NCBI GenBank assembly: GCA_000310025.1
Contig: FN649729.1
Location: forward strand, 1,230,932-1,294,931
DNA length: 64,000 nt
From: Ectocarpus siliculosus
Taxonomy: Eukaryota; Sar; Phaeophyceae; Ectocarpales; Ectocarpaceae
Direction of reading: 5' to 3'
Position numbers and translations under genes: made by a program. A model generated the notes under the pieces. That model made no database searches. It was given only the letters and a program-made list of their open reading frames with translations, and was not told the DNA's origin. Position 1 is the stretch's first letter. Every line of letters starts with the position of its first letter. Positions 24,480-37,026 of this stretch are shown here, piece by piece.

Positions 24480-24863
24480 TTATACATACTCAATGGCACC
24501 AAGAATGTTGTACATGCAACTGGCTTGCTGCTGTGCACTTTTGTGCTGCTGCTCGGAGGTGAACGAGGTGTGAGTTGGTGAACGGCCGCTACTCTTATTG
24601 ACTGAAGCGGAGGGATACGCAGGGACCAACCACTACTGCGGCTGCACCGTGCAAAGCGTTGAAAGGTCATCCACACCAACAACACGTTCTCGACTCGCCT
24701 TGGAAGGATCTTTGACCCCAGCATTGGCTCGGAAGCTCTCTCTGACGCTCTGCACGGCGTCATCACGCTGCTGTCCCGAGGGCAAGCGTTTCGACAGCGA
24801 AAGCAGCTGCCGATAAACGTTGAGCGCATGATCTCTGCTTGCCAGCGGCACCCTCCCCGCCAT
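24480..24863 (-). CDS. LYR-motif (Complex1_LYR) protein, ISD11/LYRM4-like
   Basis: ATG at 24863 opens MAGRVPLASRDHALNVYRQL, followed by LSLSKRLPSGQQR, VRESFRANAGVKDPSK. This gives the LYR signature of the family: a (L/V)YR triad, a downstream R.xxFRxN segment and a V-K-D-P turn, as in ISD11. ISD11-type proteins are small mitochondrial helical proteins that bind acyl carrier protein and stabilise the cysteine desulfurase NFS1 during Fe-S assembly. The first exon ends somewhere between 24680 and 24640. A second exon probably ends SCMYNILGAIEYV at the TAA at 24482-24480; the M-Y near the C-terminus also fits ISD11. The exact splice sites are not settled (a GAAC|GT donor with a CTTCAG acceptor keeps phase). 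The LYR triad is VYR here. Confidence 0.6.
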
Positions 24864-25238
24864 TTTGTGCTTTCGAAATTGCTCGCCTTGTGTAAACCAC
24901 TGCCGCAAGAGTACAGATGCAGAGAGAAAGAGCAAGAGTGGACGACAGCAGTGGTAGCAGGTATGTAGCAGGTTTGGACCTGCCTGGCAGCTCAGAGAGC
25001 CGGGGACTGTCAAGAGCGTTCCGCGGGAGGACCGTATTTTTGTACACGCTACGAGCACCCCCCCCATTGGTTTCAAAAACATTTTCGCGTACCCCCAAAG
25101 TGTAATCTGTATCCTTGTGAAGGTGATATCTCATCTAGGATCTACACTTATAGGACGTTTGCCTGACAGTTTTAGTCCGTCACTGCTCGCTGCCCTCTTC
25201 AATAGCTCCTCCGTGTACATACATATAGTAGTACTGAC

Positions 25239-25288
25239 GGGTATTGAGCTCAAACGGCAATACGGGTATTGAGCTCAAACGGCAATAC
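25239..25288. repeat. 25-bp perfect tandem duplication
   Basis: The unit GGGTATTGAGCTCAAACGGC plus AATAC occurs twice in direct succession. Confidence 0.8.
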
Positions 25289-27296
25289 TCGCGAAATTTT
25301 CTTCTTGGCGCTTCGCTCGTAAATAGGCGGATGACGGTTTGGTGTTTTGACGATGCAAACGGATGATGGCGTACATTGACATCTTCCCTCGTTGTTGCTG
25401 TATGATTCGAGAGGTTGCATGCATGCATAGAGCATGGCTACGTAAGAGTTTGTCCCTCGGGTCAGCTACGAGAGACAAAGAAAGGCGCGGCAAGTGAAAC
25501 AATGGTCCTACACGGAGATGCTTTGTTGACGCCTCCCATTCAACAACAAATATCTGCCAAATAATGATTTCTTAGAGGGGCACGCTCCTGTGTTCGGCGG
25601 CCCCTTATTTCGATCGCCCCATTCCGAAACCCTCGTTGTCAGGACGAACAATTAATACGGATGAGCTGCGTTCGCCACAGCGCTCGTCACCGACTTGCCA
25701 GTCCATCGACAACAGGAGGAACGGTCTGCCCATCACAGCAGTGTCAAACGCAAGAAACTTTATCGCTTACTGTGAAGATACCAACATCACAGGTTTCATC
25801 GTAGATGGAAACAATCGGGACAGCTAGACCGCCCTCATCGTATTATTGCTGCCGCTGCTGTTCCTGCTGCTGCTTCCCGTTGCGAACGTTCTACACCGGA
25901 GACCGCCACGAAGTGATCGTTCTTCAACTTGCACACACTCAAACATGACCAAATAGTCGCAGTGCTGTAGAAGCAAACAAGTTGGGAATGTCTCCAGTCC
26001 CGCACCGCTGCCTCGCACAACAGAACTTTGGGACTGGCCAAGAGCAGTGCATATTTGCAAACAACGCCCCTATTCAAGCGTTACTAATATCCTGATGAAC
26101 CACATCCATCCGCATGACGAGGAATTATTTCTGCCCGAGACATGTCATCTACAGGACCACCATACGTTGCGCCTTGCTTGGAAACAGAGCTCAGGTGAGC
26201 TGGAAACAACCTCCGCCCACAGCCCGAAAAACGGAAGAATCCCCGGAAACGGGCGTCTGTCTACAGCTGAAGAACTCGTCACCCGGGGGTGGTAGGCTGA
26301 TTCAGGAGACTTCAGGTTGTTCCGCTAGATAAATAGCACAAGAAGGCGATATTTGGACGCAGTGCAACTCGGGGGTGCGCAACAAGGAGCCCATTAGATT
26401 CATCATGACAAGCGGTCAATTCCGTGGCAGCTCTGGGCTCCATGGTAAAGCTAAAGAGTAGAAGTTCAACGTACCACCCAAGAACTTGCAAGAAAGAATC
26501 CGAGCGAACATGTTTCCACACGTGCCCCTCTGTCGGGCGAATCTACAATAGTGCAAGAGGGCGGGCTCGCGGATACACCAGTCCGTGCTGTGCATGAATT
26601 GGTCGTTGAACTGTTCCCCCCCCCCTCTCTCTCGGCTTGAGCGCGCGTAGGTGGGCGTTGCTCTATCGTAATGGCTTGCAGTATCACCATCCGCTTGGAA
26701 GTGTGGCACCGCCAGATTTCCATTCATCGCGGAGGCGCAAAAGCTGGAAAAATCCGTGCTCCTCAACATGATGGTTCCAATGCCACCACGTCGGGCATCT
26801 ACCTGTCGTGGATGAACCGATCCAGATAGAACCGGCCAGCAAAGAGAGAACCAGCAGGATTGTTACGCGTCCTCCTGAGGCATTTCCAGGAAAGCGTCCA
26901 TCAGGAAGGAAGGAGGCTTTGCTGAGCACTCCGGCGTTCAACCTCGAGTTATGACGGTCTTGGAAGTAAAGTTCAGGACTCAGCTCCTGCCATACTTTCT
27001 GACTGTCCCCGTAGAGAAAGCCGTTGCGTCCTCCACGTGATGGCCACGACCACCATGGCGTCGTGAGCCAGCCCCCGCTGCGCCACAAGCGTGTCCTCAC
27101 GTCTCCCGCCCAACTCCAGCCGTAAAAGCACTAGCAGATTCACCATGAGCTTTGTCCAGTGTCCTCCGGCCCAATGAGCACCACTCCAAGCTTGGAGGCG
27201 GGCGGCTGCAGGGTGACCACTCGACTCAAAAGGAGAAGTCTTTGGCCTCCGCCTACCGCACGGAAAGATGCGCATACCGTACGGGGTGGAGACACA

Positions 27297-27487
27297 CAGT
27301 CAGCGCCCGCACTTACGAACCTTTGGTTTCGGTCGAGGCAGGAGTTCTTGGTTCCTATGTAGGGTAATTCTGCGAATGGTCGTTGAGTAGGTTTCGGTGT
27401 AGTTCTTAACCGATCTTACAAATGGTGTTCGAGTTCTTAGAGCTTGATTTTTTCCAGGTTCAATTGCCAGTTCTCCGCTAACTGCAG
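27297..27487. repeat. Degraded second copy of the 23928 MITE family
   Basis: The left end keeps AGCGCCCGCACTTACGAACC. The inside shares TGCGAATGGTCG, GTTCTTAACCGA and GAGCTTGATTTTTTCCAG with the element at 23928-24151. The right terminal repeat is no longer visible. Confidence 0.55.
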
Positions 27488-27593
27488 CACTATCCGTCCG
27501 TCAGCCTGCCTGTCGACAATCCACGATTCGGGTGAAACATGTCACTGAAATACTTCCCCCTGCGGAAAGGCTCTTTGCAGGATGGAGGGGAGG

Positions 27594-29230
27594 TCAAGGA
27601 GTGGGGTGAGAGATGAAAGAACGAACCTGTCCCTTGGAGTCGAATACCACCGGCAGGCCTACCATAGAAGTCACAGCTCGAAATCTCGCGCGAACCCGTT
27701 GAGCCGTCTGCGCGGCCGTAGCTTCTTGCGTGTTAACGCGTGGGACACTCTCGGCCAGCGTGACGACGGCCCGCATCGAGGCCAGCGCCTTTTCGCTGAA
27801 GGGAAACTTGTCTGCGTTCGGCAGGTGGGGGTAAGGTAGCGTGTGCAACGAAGAAACAGCAGTAGAGGCTACGGTTTAATTGGGGTTGATTTAACGGATT
27901 TCAGGTAGTAAATGTAGTTTTGTCACGGCCATGAGAGACAAAGGCGATTTTAGGAGGGAATTAGGGCTACCTTGGCACGACCCTTACATATTTCATAGTC
28001 GCTGCAGTACCACCATATCCTTTGAGAACAACGTCACCGTGTGAACTCCCTCCTCCAAAAAGTTTTCATACTCAGACTTCCCCAACACATCCCGTTCGAC
28101 TGCTGTGGCGTTGTCTTGACCGTCTTCTTGTGACCGTCTACTGGTATATTTATATTGTGCAAAAAAAAAAACAGCAGGCGACACTCAAACACTACCTCAG
28201 AGTATTTGTTGCCTTGAGTAGGGTGTTCGTTTCACACAAAAACGCTTCAAAGCGCCCCCCGGAGCGTTCTTGCATGACAACACGGTGCTTCGGTACAGGG
28301 CCACGCTAGGCCTGTATAGCCACCCTTCGGCATGGATAACGTTCAAGTTTCTAGATATCAAGGAATCGTATGCAGACGGATACAAACAATCGAACCAAGT
28401 GCGTTTTCGACCTTGACGTGAGGACTCGGCGTTGTGAACGGCCACTCCAAGTAATTGCTGGTGAAGAACAGGATGGAGAAATCAACAAGTAGTGATACTA
28501 AATAGATGACGTCCGTTCGAAGCGTCTAGCCACAAAAAATAACCACGGCATGACCATTAGCCTGCCCAGTGTAAGCAATGTACGACGTTGCGTCTGGAAA
28601 CTCTGACCTTCGGAGTTCAATGCATGGTGGGGTATTCACTTGCGCCCCCGCGACATTCGAAAACATGGTACGTACAATGAGCTTTACCAGCAGGACGCCA
28701 AAGATGGCAGTCGCTTGAAAGTTCCGGACGAGTTTCACTCCAAGTCGCGAAAGTTGGGCGGGTACGAGAGTCTGAGAGAACCCTGCTGGTGGTGGCAAGC
28801 TGCACGATACTGCTGCTGCCCAAATTGCCACACCTACGCACCCACGTGTTCCACTGACAGTTGTAACGACGAACAAACGCCAGTGACCGCTGCTGCGAAT
28901 TCCTCTGTTTACTGTAGGAAAGAGAGAGGACATCATCAGAGACACTCCGCAAGGCCTGGCGATGATGATGTGTGCACTTTGATCGATCACAAGATTTCAC
29001 ACTAGCACGCCGGTCCAACGCATGTCTATACCTGGATCTTGAGCATGCATGGACAGCCACGCCAAGCAGCAACCTCTGCAGAAGCTCATCTCCGCTGCCG
29101 TCTGAAAGCCCTTGCCCCTTCCCATGCCCTCACCCTCCTTGAAGCCTCGAGCCCTCCCGTCCTCTCGGCCCGCGTCCTTTCCCTCCGCTACCATCCTATC
29201 ATCGAGAAGCACGATGTCGTCGAACATCAT
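27594..29230 (-). CDS. LTO1: LTO1/ORAOV1 homologue, Yae1-domain Fe-S assembly adaptor (2 exons, complete)
   Basis: Exon 1 (29230-29032) and exon 2 (27811-27594, TGA) join in phase (1+2 nt) to 138 residues, almost the length of human LTO1 (137). Exon 1 has FDDIVLLDDRMVAEGKDAGR followed by DGRARGFKEGEGMGRGKGFQ. This is the deca-GX3 pattern of the Yae1 family (Gly every fourth residue), then EMSFCRGCCLAWL. Exon 2 starts DKFPFSEKALASMRAVVTLA and continues with the conserved RVRARFRAVTSMVGLP helix near the C-terminus. In yeast and human, LTO1 with YAE1 links the CIA targeting complex to the ribosome-recycling ABC protein Rli1/ABCE1 for Fe-S insertion. The C-terminal Trp that docks to the CIA complex in other species is absent; the protein ends SFISHPTP. 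A second in-frame ATG lies at 29227. Confidence 0.88.
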
Positions 29231-30968
29231 ACAAGGCAATAGAGACGCTGCCAGCACACGAAGCAGGATGGTGGCCACACGGTGAAGCAAGCGGCAATGC
29301 GAGGCAGGGACTGGAGTGATGCCTTTCTTAGTGAACAAGATGGACATTCCCATCCCATGTTGGCAATCTCCGGAGATTTGACATACAGAGGGGGGCGTGG
29401 CAGTTTGCGGAGCCCCGACGAAATCGGGCTGCTCGTCAAGACACCTCACCTAATGCAGTGCTCCGCGACGAGGCTTGGCCTGTAGCAAGCAGGCGAAGGA
29501 GGCACACAAATTGGGTGAAAGGTGAACCAGTTCATCGTAGTGAGCACTTTGACCTCTGTTGGATGATACCGCACGTTCACAAGAGTGTGTGTAAAAGCGC
29601 AGAAATTCGGAGCGCTGTTTTCGTGTACTTCAATTACCGGAAGAAGCTGCGGTCTCTCTCTGTGTGTTTGTTCACCATTTTGGAGCGGGGCTTGGAGCAC
29701 GACTCCGCTGTCACTAGCTGCTGTGCGGTAACGTTTCGGCCGCCTCTCCGTTTGGCGCTCCAGGGAAAACGTTCTGCTTGCACGAGCTCCATGTGCTTGA
29801 TTCTGTAAATGTGCCCGAAATGCTGCTGCGTCCTTCTTGCAGTAAATACGAAGAAGCACCGCGTCTGCGTGTCGCCATCACGTTGTGTCAGCGGCTTTCG
29901 TTCCCAGCACACACCTTAGACGTGTTGAATTGCATATTTCCTCGCTGTCGAAAGAACCGTAGCGGGCTGTGTCACGGTCCCGCGTGCGCAAATTCTGTAT
30001 CACACCGTTGCCCATGAAGAGACAAATACATGTACATACATCGGGAGCTCGAAACTCGGTGGTATGCATACTTGTAGAACTCTCGAGGGATCCTGTTGCC
30101 TTAAAGCTACCATGTATTACCCTGGGTTCGAATGCAGCCCCGCGGGTGATATAGCCGGGCTGTTCCGCGAAAACAAAGCATAGCAACCATGCCGCCGGCA
30201 GCTTCCCCACGAGCCTGCTTGGAGTTTTTCAACGATGGTCTACCTCATCCACAAATTGACCTGTAGACTACTGCTGTAATGCTGTATCCCGGGTGTCGTT
30301 TGACCAAGCGCAGTTGTATTTGGTGTGCCTTGTTTACGCCTGGAGGGGCAGGCGGCCTCTTCAACGTTCGTTTTTGGTACCTTTACTGTTTGTGAACCGC
30401 AGCCTCGCTACCGCAATTGTGCCAGTGACTGCACCCCCGCTAACCCGACTTTCGGTGTTCGGTTGCTTCTAGAACCAATGGGGTGCGAAACCGACGGCGG
30501 CACGTCTAGGGAAAGCTCTCGACGATACGTTTGTATCTTTTATCTTTGCGAAACCACCCTTCCTTTTCGATGGAGCAATCGAGATGTGAAAGTTACTTTT
30601 ACGAGGGTGGGATCACTCGCAGTCAGTTGCTGTAGTTGCACTTGCGATAGATGCACTAGTACAGTCGGATGCCGTAATTCTGACAATCCTTTGAACAGAA
30701 GACCCAGGCATGCGAGTGCAGCAGACCTACACGTGGTGGTAAGGTGTAGGCTTGATGGCAGTAGCTCTCTGCTCATTGTGTTGTACTTCCCCCGGCGTGT
30801 CTTTCCGTTTCCCGCGTCTTCGCCCCCCCCCCCCCCGCTCTTCCCCGCCTAGTCCCAGAGGAGCAGCAGAGTGGCTGCGAAGCGTCCAAGCGTTCGACAC
30901 AACCTCCTGCTGCAGAGGAACCGAGACGGTGCCCAAAGCAACGTAAAAAATTCAAGAACCGTCTCGCA
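29231..30968. promoter_or_regulatory. Divergent intergenic region between LTO1 (-) and RanBPM (+)
   Basis: Start codons are about 1.7 kb apart. The region should contain both promoters. A poly-C run occurs near 30821. I see no distinct core promoter motif. Open frames such as 29859-29446 (minus) have no family features. A GGGTTCGAATGC box-B-like string at about 30122 has no matching box A. Confidence 0.3.
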
Positions 30969-33900
30969 ATGTACTCCTCCGGCCACCACGCGGCCATGGG
31001 TCCTCCCTCTCGACGGCAGCATCAGCACCAGCGGCAGCGGCAGCAGCAGCCGAGTGATACCTCATCGGCAGATGAAATGGACACCTCCCCGGACATCTCT
31101 CCCCGCAGCGGCGACGGCCTCGGCGGGGCGAAGCGTTGGCCTCCCGCGGAGGAACACGGGGGCGCCGCAGCTGGGGTGTTTGAGAACGGGGAGTACCTGC
31201 CCTCCGCGATGGACACGACGCAACCCTGTTACCACGCCGTCGTGAGTACTCACTGCTGTAGATAGGTAGGGATTGCCTACCCAAAAATGGAAGTTGTGTT
31301 ACGAAAAAAGACCATGCAGGGGGCACGCAGACCCTAACCCCATATTTGCCGATTCTATACTTTATCCAGTACGTTTGGTTGCCTAGAACAACCTATTTTC
31401 TACTGATAGGTAACGTAGGGAAAGAAATCTGGAGATTGTAGAGGGGCAAAGGCACCAGGGGAGCGCTAGACGTGTTCCCAACACCTGCTGCCACTCCCTC
31501 CCCAGGCTCCTCCTTCTAAAACGTAACCTGGGCCGGCGAAAACCCGCTCCGTCCCGGCATTGCAGGGATGCGAGGTCTATGGTCTACCGACAACGGCATG
31601 CGTTTTATGAGAACCCCCCTTCCCAGGAAAGATAGTTTTTTAATTCCACCGCAAGATGAAGAGAGATGAGACGCATGGTCACACCGTCCGTTGGAGCACG
31701 CCAAGCATCAAAAGAATGCACAATTACACGTTGCACGCATCGCCCTAACCTCACGTCCTCCCTCCAACAATACATATCTGTGCGGTTGTTGGTCTCTTCG
31801 CGCTATTAACAACTGTTCCGATCTCTGCTCTTTTAACATCCATCCCTACCGGTCCGACTAACGTGTGGTGTCTGCTTAACTACCAAAAAGTGTGATAGGG
31901 ATAAGCTGGGCGTCCGCTACCGAGGGCAAGGCCACCACGAGCAAGACTGGGGAACCGTGCGCGCGAACCACCCCCTCCCCCGGCACCAGCGGATGTGGTA
32001 CTTTGAGGCCACCATCGCCGCCCAGGGCGAGAACTGCTGCATCACGCTCGGCCTCATCCCCGCGTCCTTCCCCGTGAACCGGCAGCCTGGCACCGAGGTG
32101 AGAAAGGCATACTCTTATGCTTTGCATGCCTTACAGCAGTTGATCGACCGTTGACCACGCGTCTGTCCTCGAGAGGACGGAGCATTTTCTCCCGCAACCG
32201 ATGGCCAGTCGCTCCTTCCTCTACGTCGCTCGCCAAAGGTGGCTCAATAAAGCTTCCCCATCCTGTCGACATCATGGGGAGGAGGAGGATGAGGAGGAGA
32301 AGGAGGCGTAACGAAAGCGCATGACCGAGAAAAATGGCTGATACCTTGTGATTTGCGTTGTATATTGTATTTTGTGTGTATGATCGAACAGGGACAGCTC
32401 GTGCGAGTATCTTTGAAGAGTGTGGAAGTGGTGGGTAAGGCTAGCATCGGCATCGAGTAACTCGTCCGGTAACTGTTAGGCGTGTACAATTGGTGGGTTC
32501 GTCGGCAACGATTTGTACATTGCTGTGTGCTAGTTTGGCTGAAACTGAAGCAAAGGGTCAGCCCCGGAGACAACCAAAGTGGGCACTTACTCCTTAGGCG
32601 AACACTACGGAATTCACGACAGGGTGGTTTTGTGAACAGTGCGTAGCTTTGGTTTGCTCTTACGGTACGTTGCACGTGCATCAGCTTCGCCGGCTTCTAC
32701 TGCTTTCTTTGGCAGGCGTCAGCCTTGCGGCGAAAAGGGCTACCAGTACTGGCTCTGCCCCCGCTTTCTGATGGAATACAAGTTTGTGGTATGAGCGATC
32801 ATACTAGTTCTGGCGTACTTCTCGTGGCGTGGTTTTTCGTTAAATTTTTTAGAAATGTGCCATCTAATGCTTCAGAGACAACCTTGCGATAACGATTATG
32901 TGCTCATCTCAATCAATGTGTGGTAGACGCGCCGCTTGAACCCGGGCAGCGGGGGTCGTACGTGGCGATGTGAGTTTTTCGAGGACCCGGGTGACGACAT
33001 ATCACGCTTGGCAACAACACCCACGCCATGTATTGCTGTGCTGTTGCTTGGTTGACAGGGCGGTTCGTACGGCCTGGAGGGCAACGGGAAAGTATTTTCG
33101 GGGAGTGGCGTGGGGCAGACCTTCGGAGCCCCGTTCTGCACCGGGGACACGGTTGGCCTAGGCGTCAACTTCAAGAAGATGGAGGTGCGTGAGATAACTA
33201 CCACCACGCGCGATGATAAATGTGCACCGTGCGCACGCTTTTGTCATTTTTTTTTTTCGTGTCATTGGAACACACAATGGCGGTCTAAGCTACCTCCGAA
33301 CCAGAGTTTCCAGGAGGAGAGGAACCACTGAATGTCGCCCGTCTTTTTCATTTTTATATTTTATATGCATCACCATCACGCTTTCGGCGGCATGTTTTCG
33401 GTCGTGCCTTGTAGCAGAACGGGAGATTACTATACAGAACCGGCCTTGGCGGTATTGCCGCTTAGGAGAGGCCTTCTTTGAGTAAGCGATTCTGCAGCAA
33501 AACATACCGCCAAACAACGATACCGCCAAAAAAAAAAAAAACAGGTGTTCCTGACGCACAACGGCCGGCTCCTGGGAGCAGCCTTTCCGACCATCCGGTG
33601 CGCCCTAGACGTGCACGGCCTGTACCCCTGCGTGGGCCTTCACAGCAGGGGCGAGGCTGTGCACCTGAACTTCGGGCGGCGGCCGTACCTGTTCGACGTG
33701 TCGGCGAGCGTGGCCGGGGAGGACTACCGGGAGCAGGCGGCGGTGGCGGCGGTTCCCGTGTGCCCGGTGCTCCTGAGGTCTCTCGTCCGCGACTACCTCC
33801 TGCACCAGGTAAAAAAGGACGGAGCTTATATTTTTTCGATTTTTTTTAGAAAGTATACATGATATACCCTCAGGTGGAGGCACGACCCTCTGTGGCAACA

Positions 33901-35102
33901 GATTGGAGCGCCTGCCCGGCAGAAACGTTATGAGCGCCTTTTTTTGCGAAGCGATGAAAATTTTCAAGTCGTAAAAATAATAAATAACAGAACCCAAGAA
34001 GACAGGAGGAGGGGTGTACAGTTCCTGCACCAGGTGAGAAAGGAAAAAAGATTATTTTGTTTGTCTGGCGTACTCACGTTTCGCGCACCCTAGTTGATAG
34101 ATCATTGGACCACGCGTCCTTGAGAGGACAGAGCTTTGTTCCCGCAGGACCGTGGGAGGGCGTGCTCATGTTTTTCTTGGCTTCGTGTTGTTGAGCCATT
34201 GGCCACAAAGCAGGACGGGGGAGGGGGTGTAAAGTTTCTGGTTGGGTTTGCCCGCGAAACCGCAGTCCGGGCCCTCGCAGGTTTTGCCAAGGAGGTGTTT
34301 GAATGCAGCACCGCCGTTTGGGCTCCGTCTGCTTGGCACTTGTTCATTGCAGCGGGGTGGGTGAGGGGGGGCGTTCGTCGGTGTGTTGTATACCTATTTC
34401 GGTCCCATCGGCCGCTCTGAAAGCTTCAGCCGACAAGTGAGACGAGACGGCTTCTGCGTTTGCGGGGACGGGGGAACGATATCCCTTATCCCCTTTGAGT
34501 GCTTGTTCGCGTATGGGTCACGTACAGTTTAGTGACAATGTTCGTCGTTCTTACTGCCCGTGCCGCTTTTGAGGCTCTCTTTTATTCCTTCTCGTGCGCC
34601 GTCTCAATTGACACGCAACCGTGGCGTGATCCCTACTTCCCCGCTCGGCGAAGAAAACAATTTTCCACCACCACCACCACCATGATCGATGGATCAACCG
34701 AACGCAAATTCTCAGGGCTGTGAGAAGACCCTCAAGAGCCTGGACGAAGCCGACGAGGGCGGCGCCGCCAAGGTCACCGCTGCCGCCACCGCCGGCAGCA
34801 AGGCCGGGAAAGCATCGGATGCCGCCGCCGCCGCCGCTGCCGCCGCGTCCGCCTCCGCGGAGCCTCCCCCGCCCCCGCTCCCGGCCCTTGCCGCCGGCGC
34901 TTCTTCTTTTTCTTCTTCCGCTTCTTCCGCTCGGAACGCCGCCGCCCCCGCGGCGAGGAAGGCGGCCGGCTCCCCGCCGTCTCCTCCTCCTGCCCCAAAC
35001 GGCGGCGGTTCCACCGCCGCCGCCGCCGCCGCCGGTGTCTGGCGGTAGCCGCGGTGGTGCAGGCCACGGCGGCACCAGTAGTCGCATAACCCGATCGGCT
35101 CA

Positions 35103-35145
<43 letters not shown>

Positions 35146-36734
35146 CAAGGCGGTGATGGTGCGTGGGCAGCACCGACGTCGTGGGGGCCGGCGGCTGGGA
35201 GGGGGGGCGGCGGGTCGGCCCCCCCAGCGGACGAGATGGAGGTGGAGGAGGTGAGGGCGCAAGAGGCAGGTGGAGCAGCAGGTGGGACAGAAGAGCGCCA
35301 AGCGCAGGAGCTGTCACTGCTGGGCGCGCAGCAGGGGCGACGCGGGGGGCACGAAAACAGGGGGGGTGGGGGCGGCGGCGGCGGGGGGATGGGGGGATCG
35401 GTGGATGAGGTCGCGAGGAGAGACTTTCTCCGCAACCTGGAGCTGCTCCGGGGGCAGGCGGGGGGCGCCGTGTTTGTGTTGGGTGGGAGGGATGGGGGGG
35501 GGGCGGGGGAAGACCACGAAGAAGAAGTTTTCGACGACGACGACGACGACGAGGACGAGGACGAGGAGGAGGAGGAGGAGGGAGAAGAGGAGGAAGGAGA
35601 TAGTGATGCAGAGGAAGACGAAGAAGACCTCATGATGTCGGAGGAAGAAGACGAGAACATCGACGATGAGGAAGAGGAAGAGGAAGAGGAAGAGGAGGAG
35701 GAGGAGGAGGAGGAGGAAGAGGACCACGACATCCAAGAGATGATGCAGCACGACGGCCTGCCGGTCCCGGACGTCATCAACCCGTGGATTCAGCCGCCGG
35801 AGCCCCCGCGCCGAGAGCCCGTGATGCCGGTGCCGGTGACGGACCTCCTCGCGGACGGGGGGGGCGGTGGGGCGGCGGGCCGCGTCGGCAAGTCTCGAGC
35901 CGTCGCCCTCGCGGCCACGCTGTCCTTCAGGACGAAACTGAGGCGGGAGATCCTTTCCGGGAACATTAGGGCCGCGACAACGATGCTGCAGAGAGAGGTG
36001 AGGAGGGGAGAAATTGGAGCACGTGCTGTAACAGGAAGCCCGTTCTTGTGTGTGTGTTTGTGTTTTTTTTTTATGGCAAACGTATGTGGTAGCAGTAGCC
36101 TGAAGGTGGAACGGCCACCCTTTTTTGTGTTTGTCATGCGTCATAAGGGAGATGGGCGACATATCATGCGTCACAAGGGAGATGGGCGACATATGTAGCT
36201 CTCGCGGTCAAATTCTTGATTCGGCGGACAAGGCAACCGAAAGTGGTAGCTGTTCCCCCTAACGCACCATCCCCTTTTTTGTCCTTCGCGCCCCTCGAAA
36301 GCGCCCGGGGCTGCTGGAGAAGCGAGCGGACGTTAGGTTCGCTCTCAAGTGTCAGGAGTTCATCGAGCTCGTCAAAAAGGGGGAGGTCACTGCCGCGGTG
36401 TCGTTGGCTCAGGTAAGTGAAGGAAGACACGACCGGCGAGAAAATAGTGTCCGAACGGGGATACTTGTCGTTTTTTCTTTTTTACATGGCTGCCTTTTTC
36501 GTGGCGTTGGCTCTTTTCCCTCTCTTTTTTCTCTCTATTGCTGTGTTCATGTTGTCGATGTGTTATTTTTCTATTTCCTCGTTATTTTCTCGTTATTTTC
36601 CTCGGTTTGTCTCCATGTTATTGTTTTTTTGTTCTCGTCTCTGTTCTTGCTCTCTCGACTCGCCCGTGGCCCCCTCAAGTCTGTCTCGAACTTTTGGCCC
36701 CCCCCCGCACCCTCTCCCTCCCTCCCCCCCCCGC

Positions 36735-36781
<47 letters not shown>

Positions 36782-36993
36782 GCTTTCTCCCTCCCCTTCC
36801 TTTCTCCCTCCCTTTTTCCCTCCCTTTTTCCCTCCCTCTCTCTCTGTGTCCCTTGCAGCGGGATTTGTCGAGGTTCAGGGACTCCCCTCGAACCCGCTCC
36901 GACTCGCCCTCCTCCTTCTCTTCTTCTTCCTCCGCCCCTTCCCCGAACGGATCCCCGTTCCGCAACGGCCACCACCTCGACAACAACAAGGCG

Positions 36994-37026
<33 letters not shown>

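Larger units (their letters stand above)
24864..27593. other. Intergenic region, possible unrecognised minus-strand exons
   Basis: Two overlapping minus-strand frames, 27275-26973 and 27100-26684, contain a hydrophobic helix (VTILLVLSLLAGSIWIGSS) and plausible donors, but I could not join them into a gene with a start and stop. A 25-bp tandem duplication lies at about 25239-25288. A decayed copy of the MITE at 23928 lies at 27297-27487. Nothing else can be supported. Confidence 0.3.

Noticed and set aside
30100-30160. Box-B-like GGGTTCGAATGC as a tRNA gene
   Set aside because: No box A or paired stems upstream.
34720-36198. A single 492-codon open frame as a separate gene
   Set aside because: Its first 110 codons are a Pro/Arg-rich shadow of the GC-rich RanBPM exon; only the part after about 35063 is the true RanBPM frame.
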